A DNA stretch of 64,000 nt from JAFAGX01 sp035624215 (GCA_035624215.1 DASPRY010000076.1:6861-70860); one strand, 5' to 3'; shown: positions 42,208-51,146, numbered from the stretch's first letter. The notes: generated by a model not told the origin, from the sequence alone. A program made the numbers and translations.

Positions 42208-42819
42208 CTACTCCTTCAAATACGGCAACAGCTCCTTGAACGCCGGCGCGCCTGAAGAGCGCAACAACTCATAAATAATCATCTCCGTCGAAGAGATCAC
42301 CGCTCCCGCCGCCCGCATCCTCTCCAGTCCAATATGCCAGTTCCACTCCGTGCGCGAGCTCACGGCGTCTGACGCAACGTGAACAATGTAGCCCTCCCTC
42401 AGCGCGCCGAGTGCCGTCTGCATGACACAGATATGGCTCTCCATGCCGCAAAGCAGAACCGTGTTGCGGTTGCCGGGCAGGCGTTTCAAAGCCGAGCAGA
42501 AAACCTCGCTGCCGAAGCAGGAAAACATCTGCTTGTCGATCCCTTCGATCCCGGGCAGCAGCGACGCGATCTCCGGAATCGTCTTCCCCAGCCCTTTCGC
42601 ATACTGCACACTCATCAGTGTCGGAATTTTCAGAATCCCCGCCAGGCGGATCAAGAGCTGCGAATTCTTCACCAGACGTTCTTTTTCAAAGATCGGGGGC
42701 AGCAGCTTCTCCTGAATATCGATCACAATCAGCGCGCACTGTTCTGCTTCCAGTGCGCGGCGGGCAATTTCCGCATAATCGTTGCTTAATTGATTGACGC
42801 TCCCGACGGCCGTAACCAT
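42208..42819 (-). CDS. Isochorismatase-family cysteine hydrolase
   Basis: A 203-residue enzyme starting at ATG 42819, with AAAGGAG about 8 bp before it; earlier in-frame starts lack a ribosome site. IVIDIQEKLLP supplies the catalytic Asp (D34), SVQYAKGLG the lysine region, and ESHICVMQTAL the nucleophilic cysteine. Members hydrolyse isochorismate, nicotinamide or N-carbamoyl compounds; this one resembles the general YcaC-like group with no clear substrate. Confidence 0.85.
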   Translation of the reverse strand: MVTAVGSVNQLSNDYAEIARRALEAEQCALIVIDIQEKLLPPIFEKERLVKNSQLLIRLAGILKIPTLMSVQYAKGLGKTIPEIASLLPGIEGIDKQMFSCFGSEVFCSALKRLPGNRNTVLLCGMESHICVMQTALGALREGYIVHVASDAVSSRTEWNWHIGLERMRAAGAVISSTEMIIYELLRSSGAPAFKELLPYLKE

Positions 42820-42900
42820 GACTTTGCTCCTTTCCAAGGATCTTAAACTGTCGCCACAAACTGCGGGAGGCCTGCACCGTTCCGCCGCCTCGCCGCAAAG

Positions 42901-42929
42901 TTGACCACGGTCCAGCAGCCCCATAGAAT
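42901..42929 (+). promoter_or_regulatory. Promoter of tRNA-Gln
   Basis: TTGACC (42901-42906), a 17-bp spacer and TAGAAT (42924-42929): each hexamer matches the sigma-70 consensus at five of six positions. Transcription should begin near 42936, 27 bp before the tRNA. Confidence 0.75.
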
Positions 42930-42962
42930 CGAAATTGCGGATCCCATTTTGCAGCCGCCCGC

Positions 42963-43036
42963 TGCCCCCTCGTTCAACGGCAGGACAGCTGACTCTGGAT
43001 CAGCATATCGGGGTTCGAATCCCTGGGGGGCAGCCA
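42963..43036 (+). tRNA. tRNA-Gln (anticodon CTG)
   Basis: Full cloverleaf: acceptor TGCCCCC pairs with GGGGGCA, the anticodon arm GCTGA-CTCTGGA-TCAGC shows anticodon CTG, and the T arm CGGGG-TTCGAAT-CCCTG is intact with one G-T pair. Discriminator G and CCA are encoded, ending at 43036. It reads CAG codons. The GIY-YIG element begins 148 bp downstream. Confidence 0.95.
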
Positions 43037-43184
43037 ATCCATCGCCCGTTTCTGTCGGTTGCCGAATCAAGTCCGACCAAGAACCCGTTCCAAATCGGGA
43101 ATTTCTCCCCTCCGATTCCCTCCAATCGCGTAGGCGACAGCCTCGGCCGCTTCGTCTTCGGTAACTCCACTAACCCCTAAGGAC

Positions 43185-43348
43185 GGTCATCCCGAAGCCT
43201 CGCGCTTTCGCCAGCGAAGCGAGGGATCTCGCGTGTAGCGGCACGGCAGTGTTCAGTCGTCACATACGATTTCAAGAACGACAGTCAAGATAGGACCCAC
43301 GCAAGATCCGTCGCTCCGCCTGAAGAACGGCTGCGCTCGGGATGACCT
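43185..43348. repeat. 164-bp left unit of the GIY-YIG element
   Basis: Outer ends GGTCATCCCGA (43185-43195) and TCGGGATGACC (43338-43348) are perfect 11-bp inverted repeats. The interior has GAGGGATCTCGCG (43221-43233) and a degenerate inverted partner GCAAGATCCGTCGC around 43298-43312. The same order occurs in the gene-less unit at 22323. The GIY-YIG start codon is only 4 bases after the right end. Confidence 0.75.
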
Positions 43349-43724
43349 TATATGCGCGCAAAGTCCTTTTACGTCTACATCATGACCAATCGCCCACGTT
43401 CTCATATGTTGTACACGGGAGTGACCAGCAATCTGCTCCGGAGAGTCTTCGAGCACAAGAACAAACTTCTTCCAGGCTTTACCAGCCGCTACAACCTGAC
43501 GCGTGTGGTTTACTACGAATGTTTCGCCTTCCCTGACGCCGCGATCGACCGGGAGAAGGAGATCAAGGGTTGGCGACGAAGCAAGAAGATTCGTCTGATC
43601 GAGTCTACAAACCCACATTGGTACGATTTGGCTGAGAAATGGGGCGACGTGTACAAGCCCGGTGGTGGCGATCCGCGCGAGATCCCTCGCTTCGCTGGCG
43701 AAAGCGCGAGGCTTCGGGATGACC
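43185..43724 (+). mobile_element. Candidate GIY-YIG element with 49-bp perfect inverted repeats
   Basis: 43185-43233 and 43676-43724 are exact reverse complements over 49 bp (begin GGTCATCCCGAAGCC). They enclose a 540-bp segment holding a gene-less 164-bp unit and a GIY-YIG nuclease gene whose last codons use the right repeat. No obvious target-site duplication flanks the ends (left neighbour GAC, right neighbour CTG), and there is no transposase of a known family. Mobility is inferred from the perfect arms, the nuclease and related copies elsewhere in the window. It may instead be a self-contained selfish or repair-linked repeat. Confidence 0.55.
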
Positions 43725-43756
43725 CTGTGCAAAAGGAGCATGAAACCGACTGCTGA
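43352..43756 (+). CDS. Stand-alone GIY-YIG endonuclease (COG2827/URI type)
   Basis: A 134-residue protein. FYVYIM (6-11) and LYTGVT (20-25) form the GIY-YIG pair of strands, with LLRRVFEHK (R30/R31) next; E68 in DREKEIKGWRRSKK is the likely metal ligand. The URI-type single-domain length is about 90-100 residues, and here residues 109-125 are specified by the right inverted repeat, so the C-terminal tail is an accident of the element rather than a domain. No Shine-Dalgarno is evident. Relatives cleave DNA; natural targets are mostly unknown. Confidence 0.85.
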   Translation: MRAKSFYVYIMTNRPRSHMLYTGVTSNLLRRVFEHKNKLLPGFTSRYNLTRVVYYECFAFPDAAIDREKEIKGWRRSKKIRLIESTNPHWYDLAEKWGDVYKPGGGDPREIPRFAGESARLRDDPVQKEHETDC

Positions 43757-43859
43757 AACTCTGTCTCCTGGCCCTGGCTACTTGCCGCCCCCTCTTCCCA
43801 CCTGTTACCATCATTTCGTTACTAAAATCGAATAAAACAGACAGGAGTGCACCAGAGTA

Positions 43860-44126
43860 GTGCTAGCCAGAGAGCATAAGAGGTCCGTCATCGATCAGCA
43901 CCGCACGCATCCTACCGACACGGGCAGTCCCGAAGTCCAAATCGCGCTGTTAAGCGAGCGCATTGGTCAGTTGACGGAACACTTCAAAACGCACCTCAAA
44001 GATCACGGCTCGCGCCGCGGTCTGCTCATGTTGGTCAGCAAGCGGCGTCGTTTGCTCGACTACCTGAAAACCTACGATTCCGAGCGCTACAAAAATGTCG
44101 TTGCCAAGCTCGGCCTGCGCAAGTAG
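43860..44126 (+). CDS. rpsO: 30S ribosomal protein S15
   Basis: An 88-residue protein with GTG start at 43860; ACAGGAG lies about 13 bp upstream. The family motifs HRTHPTDTGSPEVQIALLSERI and GLLMLVSKRRRLLDYL are present. S15 binds the central domain of 16S rRNA and nucleates 30S assembly. It is followed by pnp, the widespread rpsO-pnp order. Confidence 0.97.
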   Translation: MLAREHKRSVIDQHRTHPTDTGSPEVQIALLSERIGQLTEHFKTHLKDHGSRRGLLMLVSKRRRLLDYLKTYDSERYKNVVAKLGLRK

Positions 44127-44144
44127 TTGCTCCGCGTCGGGTGC

Positions 44145-44177
44145 CCCATTTTTGCGCGTTCTTTGCGCGAAAGTGGG
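44145..44177 (+). other. First rpsO-pnp leader hairpin
   Basis: CCCATTTTTGCGCG pairs with TGCGCGAAAGTGGG (11 of 14 positions) around TTCTT, beginning 19 bp after the rpsO stop. No T-tract follows, so it is more likely an attenuator or processing stem than a terminator. Confidence 0.5.
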
Positions 44178-44257
44178 AAATCCAAGGTGAAACAAAGCAG
44201 TGCGTTTGCAGGACATCCCAACTCCACACTGGCATCCATTCCCACTATTCCGGGTGG

Positions 44258-44286
44258 CCCACGTTTCGCGGTTCTCGAAACGTGGG
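44258..44286 (+). other. Perfect hairpin before pnp (processing-site candidate)
   Basis: CCCACGTTTCG and CGAAACGTGGG form an 11-bp perfect stem with a 7-base loop, 33 bp before the pnp ATG. In E. coli a stem in the same place is cut by RNase III and mediates PNPase autoregulation. The position fits; the sequence itself is not conserved. Confidence 0.55.
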
Positions 44287-44318
44287 GTCAAAATCAACTC
44301 CTGTAGAAGGAAACAAAC

Positions 44319-46655
44319 ATGAAACAAGAAGTATCTGTTGACCTTGCCGGCGGCAAACGCCTCAACTTTGAAACCGGACATTTAGCCAAGCAAGCCCACG
44401 GTTCAGTCGTGGTCCGCATAGGCGATAACGTGATTCTCGCCACTGCGGTCGCTAATCCCGAGCCGCGCGAAGGCGTTGATTTTTTCCCGCTCACCGTCGA
44501 CTACCGTGAATACACTTACGCTGGCGGCCGCATTCCCGGCGGCTTCATCAAGCGTGAAGGCCGGCCCAGCGAACGCGAGATTCTCACCAGCCGCCAGATT
44601 GATCGCCCCATTCGTCCGCTTTTCCCTGAGGGATTCCGCAATGAAACTCAGGTAATCGCGTTTGTGCTTTCCGCCGACACGGAAAATGATCCCGATGTCG
44701 CTGCCATCAACGGCGCCTCCGCTGCGCTTACCATCTCCGATATTCCGTTTCTCGGCCCAGTCGGAGCCGTGCGCGTGGGTCTCGTTAATGGGCAGTTCAT
44801 CGTCAATCCCACCTACAGCGAGATGCGCGACAGCCTGCTGAACATCATGGTGGTCGGCACTTTGGATGGCATCGTGATGATCGAGTCCAGCGCCCGCGAA
44901 GTCAAAGAAGAAACCGTCGTCGACGCAATCGAATTCGCCCACACCGAGATCAAGAAGATTTGCGCCACCATCAACGACCTCAAACAGAAGGCCGGCAAGC
45001 CCAAGCGGGAAGTCAAGCCGCCGGAGTTTGATCAGGCTTACTACGATGATCTGAAATCGAGAATCGGCGCGGATTTAGCCGAACGCCTCGACACCGAGAA
45101 GCACCCGAAGTCGGAAAGCTATACCCTGGTAAAAGAGCTTCAGAAGGATCTGCTCGCCGCTCTTCCGGCGGAAGACGAAGCCGCGCAAACCAAATTAAAG
45201 AGCTACTACGAGATTCTGCGTGAACGGATTTTCCGCGACCAGGTGATCAAGCAGCATCGCCGTCCCGATGGCCGCGCCTTCGACCAGATTCGCCCCATCT
45301 CGATCGAAGTCGGCGCCCTCCCTCGTACTCACGGCTCCGCGATTTTCACTCGCGGCGAAACTCAGGCTCTCGTTACCACCACCCTCGGCACCAGCGACGA
45401 TATGCAGCGCCTCGAGGTCTTCGAAGGCGAAGCCAAAAAACGCTTCATGCTCCATTACAATTTTCCGCCGTTCAGCGTTGGGGAAGTGGCGTTTCTACGC
45501 GGAGCGGGGCGCCGAGAGATTGGACACGGGGCGCTGGCAGAGCGCGCCGTGTCAGCGGTGTTGCCGCAGGAAGAAAATTGGCCATACGCGATGCGCGTGG
45601 TGTCGGACATTTTGGAATCGAATGGCTCGTCGTCAATGGCGACGGTCTGTGGAGCGTCGCTGTCGCTGATGGATGCAGGCGTGCCGCTGAAGTCGCCTGT
45701 CGCGGGAGTGGCGATGGGGCTTGTAAAGGAAGGTGACAGCTACGCGATCCTAACCGACATCGCGGGCGCTGAGGACCACTACGGCGACATGGACTTCAAA
45801 GTCGCCGGCACCAGAGACGGAATTACCGCTCTGCAGATGGACATCAAAGTGGCCGGCATCACGGCGCAGATCATGCGCGAGGCCCTGGCCCAGGCACAGC
45901 GCGGGCGTCTGTTCATTTTGGAGAAGATGACCGAGGCCCTTTCCGCGCCGCGGGAGAAAGTATCCGCCTATGCGCCGCGGATCTACACGCTGCAGATTCC
46001 GGTGGACAAGATTCGCGACGTGATTGGCCCCGGCGGCAAGATGATTCGCAGCATCATCGAGCAAACCGGAGTCAAAATCGATGTGGAAGACACCGGCAAA
46101 GTGAATGTGGCGTCGAATGACGAAGTATCCGCCAACAAGGCATTGCAGATCATTCGCGATTTGACTGCGACTGCGGAGGTGGGGAAGACGTACCTGGGGA
46201 AAGTCACGCGGCTGGCGGATTTCGGGGCATTCGTCGAAATTCTCCCTGGTACCGATGGCTTGCTGCACATCAGCGAGGTCGCCGAACATCGCATACGTGA
46301 TGTGCGCGATGAACTGAAGGAAGGCGACCAGGTGCTGGTGAAAGTGCTGGCGGTTGAGGGCAACCGGATTCGTCTTTCGCGGAAGGCAATTCTGAAAGAA
46401 CAGCGCGCCAAAATGGGCGGAGGTGGGGCGGTCGCGGAGGACCACGGAACCGCGCCTGCGCCCGTAACCATCGAGGGCGGAGGAGATTTCGGAGACGAAC
46501 CCGAACCTAACTTCAACCGCGATGAGGTGCAACACGTGGGCGGAGACCGAGGGGACCGAGGCGACCGGGGCGACCGCGGTGGACGTCCGGGCGGAGGTGG
46601 GCGCCGACGGCATCGCGGAGGTCGCGGCGGTGGAGGCCACGGAGGCAGGCACTAA
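44319..46655 (+). CDS. pnp: Polynucleotide phosphorylase
   Basis: A 778-residue trimeric 3'-5' exoribonuclease. Two RNase PH domains (about 5-215 and 305-545), a helical linker between them, a KH domain (about 555-615; DKIRDVIGPGGKMIRSIIEQ) and an S1 domain (about 625-695; GKVTRLADFGAFVEILPG). The catalytic aspartates lie in GDMDFKVAGT. The C-terminus is an unusual Gly/Arg/Asp tail with GDR repeats (GGDRGDRGDRGDRGGRPGGG) and an RGG-type end, beyond the usual length of about 700 residues. Start ATG 44319 follows AGAAGGAAAC. Confidence 0.97.
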   Translation: MKQEVSVDLAGGKRLNFETGHLAKQAHGSVVVRIGDNVILATAVANPEPREGVDFFPLTVDYREYTYAGGRIPGGFIKREGRPSEREILTSRQIDRPIRPLFPEGFRNETQVIAFVLSADTENDPDVAAINGASAALTISDIPFLGPVGAVRVGLVNGQFIVNPTYSEMRDSLLNIMVVGTLDGIVMIESSAREVKEETVVDAIEFAHTEIKKICATINDLKQKAGKPKREVKPPEFDQAYYDDLKSRIGADLAERLDTEKHPKSESYTLVKELQKDLLAALPAEDEAAQTKLKSYYEILRERIFRDQVIKQHRRPDGRAFDQIRPISIEVGALPRTHGSAIFTRGETQALVTTTLGTSDDMQRLEVFEGEAKKRFMLHYNFPPFSVGEVAFLRGAGRREIGHGALAERAVSAVLPQEENWPYAMRVVSDILESNGSSSMATVCGASLSLMDAGVPLKSPVAGVAMGLVKEGDSYAILTDIAGAEDHYGDMDFKVAGTRDGITALQMDIKVAGITAQIMREALAQAQRGRLFILEKMTEALSAPREKVSAYAPRIYTLQIPVDKIRDVIGPGGKMIRSIIEQTGVKIDVEDTGKVNVASNDEVSANKALQIIRDLTATAEVGKTYLGKVTRLADFGAFVEILPGTDGLLHISEVAEHRIRDVRDELKEGDQVLVKVLAVEGNRIRLSRKAILKEQRAKMGGGGAVAEDHGTAPAPVTIEGGGDFGDEPEPNFNRDEVQHVGGDRGDRGDRGDRGGRPGGGGRRRHRGGRGGGGHGGRH

Positions 46656-46734
46656 CCCCGTCTGCACTCATCTCAGCTTTGCGTCAAACGATGCGTGGCC
46701 TGGATTCTTTTCCTGAAGGGTGAGAATCTGACAA

Positions 46735-49320
46735 TTACTGTTTGCGCAGTTCTTCCAGCAGAGCAGCTTTTAGCGTTTTCTGACGCTCGCGAGTAAGCTT
46801 GGCCCGCGCGGAAGTGAGATAAAAAACGTCGATTGCCATCTGTCCTTCGGTGTCAATCAGGGCAATTTCGATGTTGCATTTCTGATTGGCAAGCTGCGAG
46901 CTGATTCGGTGCAAAAGCCCCGGACGATCCTGCGCGATCACCTGCAGCAGGGTGCTGTGGGACGAACACTCATCGTCGAAATCGATGCGGGTTTCTACTT
47001 TCACCTTCGGGACTCCATTTTTCTCAGCGCGAACGCGGTCATGCAGCATGCGATCGAGATCCGCTCTCCCCAAAAGCACATCAGCAACGCTGCGCTGGAA
47101 GCGCTCCCACTCGGGTAGATTTAACTCGAGCGTGCGGAAGCGGTCGGTGAAATAGAACGTATCAACTACCACTCCAGCTTGGTCGGAGAAAGCATTGGCT
47201 TTCACGATGTTCATGCCCCACGCAGCCAGTACGCCGGCGATCGTGGCGAAGAGAAAAGGACGGTCGGCGGTGACAATCGTGACCTCATACCAGTGACGCC
47301 CGCGTTTCAAGGTGGATTGCACCGGATCGTTTTCCAGACGCTGCGCCATATCGAAGTGACGCAGGATCTCCTCCGCCGGATAGCTGCGGACGTAACGTAG
47401 CGGGAAACCTTCAAGAAAAGCTTTAACTTTCTTGCCGGCCACCGGGGCCAGGGTGTGCAGGCGATCAAGATTTTCCTCATCGGCATCCGCGCGCAAGGGC
47501 TGATCGGCGCTGCGATTCAGATAGTTGGCCGCCGCGATATAGACCTGCCAAATACTCTCTGCCTTCCACGGAGTTAAAGCTTCAGGATTCACCGATTTGA
47601 TGTCGGCGTAGGTCATCAGGCAAAGCATCTTTAGCAATTCCGGCGTGCCCACTTTCTCAGCGAAGCCATGAATAGTGACGGGGTCGAAGATGTCCCGGCG
47701 CAAAACTGCAGAGAGATCGAGGTGGCTGGCGATGAGGAACAGAACGGTGTCACGATCGGGAGGATCGAGGTCGAGACGCTCCAACGCCTGGGAAGCAATC
47801 TGCAAACTGTTTTGCACATGATCTTCCCCGGCAACGCTCTTGCCCGTGTCGTGCAGCAACAGCGAGAGAAAAAGCAGTTCCGGCCGCTCCAACTCGTTGA
47901 AAAGCTCGCCGTAGCGCTGGTCCCATTCCGACTGCGATTGGCTCAGGTGGTGCAAGGATTCAATCGCCCGGAATGAATGCTCGTCAACCGTATAACGGTG
48001 GTAGAAATCCCGAACCACCAGAGCATCAATCGACCGCAACTCGGGCAACAGCAGGTTCAGAAGACGAAGGGAGTGCATGGCGCGCAGGGCTTCGGCTGCG
48101 TGCGGTTCGAGCAGGATCACTTGCAGATGTTGCCAAAGCTCCGCTCCTCGCGGAGGCATCGCCGCCAGCGACGGTAGCACCTGTTCCACGCGATACTCAG
48201 TCGTCGTGCTCAGCTTGAGGCCATGGTGAGCCATGAAGTCGAACATTTGCAGCAGGAGCTGCGGATCCTCGATTGAGGTCGGCTGTTGCAGAAACACCAG
48301 GCCATCAACCACAGAGAACTCGGAATTAGAAATGCGCGATCGCCAATTCTGAAATTGACGATACAAGGAAGACCACGCGGCGGGAATCTCTTCCAGCAGG
48401 CGAGTGGACACGCGGTGCACAGAACGGGCGTGGGCAAAGTAGATTCGCATCCAATCGGCGGCGCTCATTACCTCCGAAGCGCCGATCTTGCGCGCAGCGG
48501 CTTCGTCCTGATCGGCCCAGGCAAGCGAGTTGTCGTCGCGCCCGTGGCGAAAATGCAGAAAGCATCTCACTGACATGAGGAACTCGAGTGCGGGTTCGAG
48601 CTGGCGGCGGGCTGAAGCGGGCAGCAGGGTCTTTGCGTCCGGCCAGTCGTGCAACTTGTCGATGGCGGAGATTAGCGAGAGCCAGCAGGCGACGTTGTAA
48701 TCGCGCAGGCCGCCCGGGGCGTCTTTAATATTCGGCTCAAGATGAAAGACTGTGTCGCCGTACTTGGCATGCCGCTCCCGCGTAATCTCCGCCAGACGCT
48801 GCACCAGCGATTGCGATTCCCGCATGATCAGGCCAGGAAGCAGTTTGTCATGCAGGCGAGAAAATACCTCTTTGTTCCCTGCGAGAAAACGGCAATCCAG
48901 AAGTGCCAGCGTGAATTCAACATTGTTGGGATCGAGCCGGTCGCATTCCGCCAACGTGCGCGTGGCAGGACTCAACTTCAGGCGCAGGTCCCAGAGCTCC
49001 TGCGAGAAGCGCCGCACCGCATCCTTGAAGGCGGCCTCGCTTTCGCGATTTTCGTGGAGGAAAAGCAGGTCAATGTCGGAGTACGGAAACAGCCAACCGC
49101 GGCCAAAACCGCCTAAGGCAACCAGCGCGAATTCCGGTGCAGCAGTTCCCTGCCCTTCAATGTGCTCCTGCCACAATGAGCGGACGAGGTTCTCGATGAG
49201 CACCGTGCGTTTGGCCAGCACGGCGCGGCCATCGCCATCTTTCTCGAATTCCTGTTGGATGCGTCCGGACTCGTCGGCATAAAGGCTCCGTAGCTCGCTG
49301 CTCAAGGAAGACGCGCTCAT
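46735..49320 (-). CDS. glnD: PII uridylyltransferase / uridylyl-removing enzyme
   Basis: An 861-residue bifunctional enzyme. The nucleotidyltransferase site is GGFGRGWLFPYSDIDLLFL (about 71-89), followed by the GlnD helical region, the HD domain (FLSLLLHDTGKSVAGEDH, about 490-507) for de-uridylylation, and two C-terminal ACT domains that sense glutamine. It uridylylates PII when nitrogen is scarce. It follows amtB and glnB on the same strand; 17 bp separate it from glnB, so all three probably form one operon. Confidence 0.95.
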   Translation of the reverse strand: MSASSLSSELRSLYADESGRIQQEFEKDGDGRAVLAKRTVLIENLVRSLWQEHIEGQGTAAPEFALVALGGFGRGWLFPYSDIDLLFLHENRESEAAFKDAVRRFSQELWDLRLKLSPATRTLAECDRLDPNNVEFTLALLDCRFLAGNKEVFSRLHDKLLPGLIMRESQSLVQRLAEITRERHAKYGDTVFHLEPNIKDAPGGLRDYNVACWLSLISAIDKLHDWPDAKTLLPASARRQLEPALEFLMSVRCFLHFRHGRDDNSLAWADQDEAAARKIGASEVMSAADWMRIYFAHARSVHRVSTRLLEEIPAAWSSLYRQFQNWRSRISNSEFSVVDGLVFLQQPTSIEDPQLLLQMFDFMAHHGLKLSTTTEYRVEQVLPSLAAMPPRGAELWQHLQVILLEPHAAEALRAMHSLRLLNLLLPELRSIDALVVRDFYHRYTVDEHSFRAIESLHHLSQSQSEWDQRYGELFNELERPELLFLSLLLHDTGKSVAGEDHVQNSLQIASQALERLDLDPPDRDTVLFLIASHLDLSAVLRRDIFDPVTIHGFAEKVGTPELLKMLCLMTYADIKSVNPEALTPWKAESIWQVYIAAANYLNRSADQPLRADADEENLDRLHTLAPVAGKKVKAFLEGFPLRYVRSYPAEEILRHFDMAQRLENDPVQSTLKRGRHWYEVTIVTADRPFLFATIAGVLAAWGMNIVKANAFSDQAGVVVDTFYFTDRFRTLELNLPEWERFQRSVADVLLGRADLDRMLHDRVRAEKNGVPKVKVETRIDFDDECSSHSTLLQVIAQDRPGLLHRISSQLANQKCNIEIALIDTEGQMAIDVFYLTSARAKLTRERQKTLKAALLEELRKQ

Positions 49321-49337
49321 AAATCATCGCTCGGCCC

Positions 49338-49676
49338 TTATAACGCTCCCTCGCCGCGTTCATCATTACGGATGCGAATGGCCTCATCGACTCGTGAGAG
49401 GAAAATTTTGCCGTCGCCAATCTTGCCGGTTCGCGCAGCGCTGGTGATCGCCTCAACTACTTTTTCCACCATTTTGTCGGGCAGCACGAGCTCCAGCTTA
49501 ATCTTGGGTATCAAATCTACGGTGTACTCTCGCCCGCGATAGAACTCGGTGTGACCCTTTTGCCGCCCGTGACCACGGACTTCCAGTACGGTCATGCCTT
49601 CGACGCCGATTTCGTGCAGCGCGTCTTTGACCGCATCCAACTTGGAATTTTGAATAATCGCCTCGATCTTAGTCAT
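49338..49676 (-). CDS. glnB: Nitrogen regulatory protein PII
   Basis: A 112-residue protein of standard length. The T-loop keeps Y51 (RGREYTVD), the site uridylylated by GlnD, after GRQKGHTEFYRG. The C-terminal GDGKIFLSRVDEAIRIRN forms the ATP/2-oxoglutarate site. Directly downstream of amtB: a GlnK-like role in gating AmtB is likely. Confidence 0.95.
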   Translation of the reverse strand: MTKIEAIIQNSKLDAVKDALHEIGVEGMTVLEVRGHGRQKGHTEFYRGREYTVDLIPKIKLELVLPDKMVEKVVEAITSAARTGKIGDGKIFLSRVDEAIRIRNDERGEGAL

Positions 49677-49724
49677 GTTGTGATTCGCGTAGCGATCGCT
49701 CGGCTGATATAGCGCATGCAGGCG

Positions 49725-51146
49725 TTACGCCGGAACCTCCCAGTAATAGCCTTCTTCGCCGTGCTGTGACAGGTCGAGTCCCTGGATCTCCTGCTCCTCG
49801 CTCACGCGCAGCCCGACGGTCGCATCCACGATCTTGAGGATGATGAGAGTGCCCACGATCGCGAGACCCCAAGCGATCAGCACGCCTACTAACTGATTCA
49901 GAAGTTGGTGCGCGTTGCCTTCGATCACACCCGAAGGCAATGGGTTGCCTTGCGCGTCTTTGAAGATCGGATTGACCGTGCTGGCCGCGAAAATACCGGT
50001 AAGCAGAGCCCCGAGTGTTCCACCGGCGCCGTGCACACCGAAGGCGTCAAGAGAATCGTCATAGCCGAACAGCGCCTTCACTTTCACCACCATGAGGTAG
50101 CAGACAATCCCGGCGACCAAGCCGATCGCCAGCGCGGACATCGGACTCACGAAACCGGCGGCGGGAGTGATCGCCACCAGGCCTGCGACCGATCCCGAAA
50201 TTGCACCTAAGGCACTCGGTTTACCGTTACGCAGCCATTCGGCGCCGCTCCATCCGACCACGGCCGCCGCCGCCCCGAAATGGGTGGCGACAAAAGCGCT
50301 GGTCGCGAGACCTCCCGCGGCCAGCGCGCTGCCGGCATTGAAGCCGAACCAACCTACCCACAAAAGACAGGCTCCGATGAAACTCAGGACCACGCTGTGC
50401 GGCGGCATGGGCTGCCTCGGATAGCCGATGCGGTGTCCAAGATACAAAGCGCAGACCAGCGCCGACACACCTGAGGTGATGTGCACAACCGTTCCGCCGG
50501 CGAAATCCAATGTCGGGAAACGACCGCCCAGAGCCGCATTCAGGAATCCGCCCTTCCCCCACACCATGTGGGCCATCGGGTCATATACCAGCACCGACCA
50601 CAGAATCATAAACAGAACCATGGCGCTGAACTTCATGCGCTCCGCGAAGGCACCGGTAATCAAAGCCGGTGTGATTATGGCAAACATGAGCTGGTAAATC
50701 ATGAAAGTCTGTTGCGGTATGGTCGCGGCATAATCTGCATCAGGCTGCGCACCGACGCCGTGCAGAAAAAGATGATGAAACCCGCCGATGAAGCTGTTTC
50801 CCGAGCCAAAACACAGGCTGTAACCAAATAACGCCCAAAGCACGGTGATAATGGTCATCAAGGCAAAGCTTTGCATCATGGTGGCCAGCACATTCTTCTT
50901 GCGAACCAGGCCGCCATAAAACAAGGCAAGCCCGGGACCGGTCATCATCAGAACCAGCGCCGCGCTGGTCAGCATCCACGCGTTATCGCCCGAACTTTTG
51001 GCTTCTGCGATCTGCTGTTGAAGTTGCGCGACCTGGGCTGACTGGCCAGTGGCATCGCTTGGCGTGTTTTGCCCTGCCAGGGGAGGTATGAAAGCAAGAA
51101 ATAAGAGAAGGAGGAAAACGAATCTGGCGACGCAAGCCTTTCCCAT
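49725..51146 (-). CDS. amtB: Ammonium transporter
   Basis: A 473-residue Amt/Rh channel with a signal peptide (FVFLLLLFLAFIPPLAGQ) starting at ATG 51146; a GTG fifteen codons upstream is an alternative. A short Gln-rich segment precedes eleven membrane spans. MTGPGLALFYGGLVRKKN, DPMAHMVWGKGGFL and FAGGTVVHITSGVSALV are family signatures, and the paired pore histidines are expected in the VVHITSG and VHGAGGTLGALL motifs. The C-terminal cytosolic tail (GEEGYYWEVPA) should bind PII. Confidence 0.95.
   Translation of the reverse strand: MGKACVARFVFLLLLFLAFIPPLAGQNTPSDATGQSAQVAQLQQQIAEAKSSGDNAWMLTSAALVLMMTGPGLALFYGGLVRKKNVLATMMQSFALMTIITVLWALFGYSLCFGSGNSFIGGFHHLFLHGVGAQPDADYAATIPQQTFMIYQLMFAIITPALITGAFAERMKFSAMVLFMILWSVLVYDPMAHMVWGKGGFLNAALGGRFPTLDFAGGTVVHITSGVSALVCALYLGHRIGYPRQPMPPHSVVLSFIGACLLWVGWFGFNAGSALAAGGLATSAFVATHFGAAAAVVGWSGAEWLRNGKPSALGAISGSVAGLVAITPAAGFVSPMSALAIGLVAGIVCYLMVVKVKALFGYDDSLDAFGVHGAGGTLGALLTGIFAASTVNPIFKDAQGNPLPSGVIEGNAHQLLNQLVGVLIAWGLAIVGTLIILKIVDATVGLRVSEEQEIQGLDLSQHGEEGYYWEVPA

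Noticed and set aside
42963..43350. Integrative element using tRNA-Gln as its attachment site
   Set aside because: No integrase and no duplicated 3' end of the tRNA was found; the repeat element starts 148 bp away and its arms do not resemble the tRNA.
43185..43756. CRISPR or toxin-antitoxin interpretation of the repeats around the GIY-YIG gene
   Set aside because: The arms are inverted, not direct and evenly spaced, there are no cas genes, and no partner gene is present.
45750..46667. A 305-codon open frame opposite pnp
   Set aside because: Antisense shadow over the KH/S1 region and the GDR tail.
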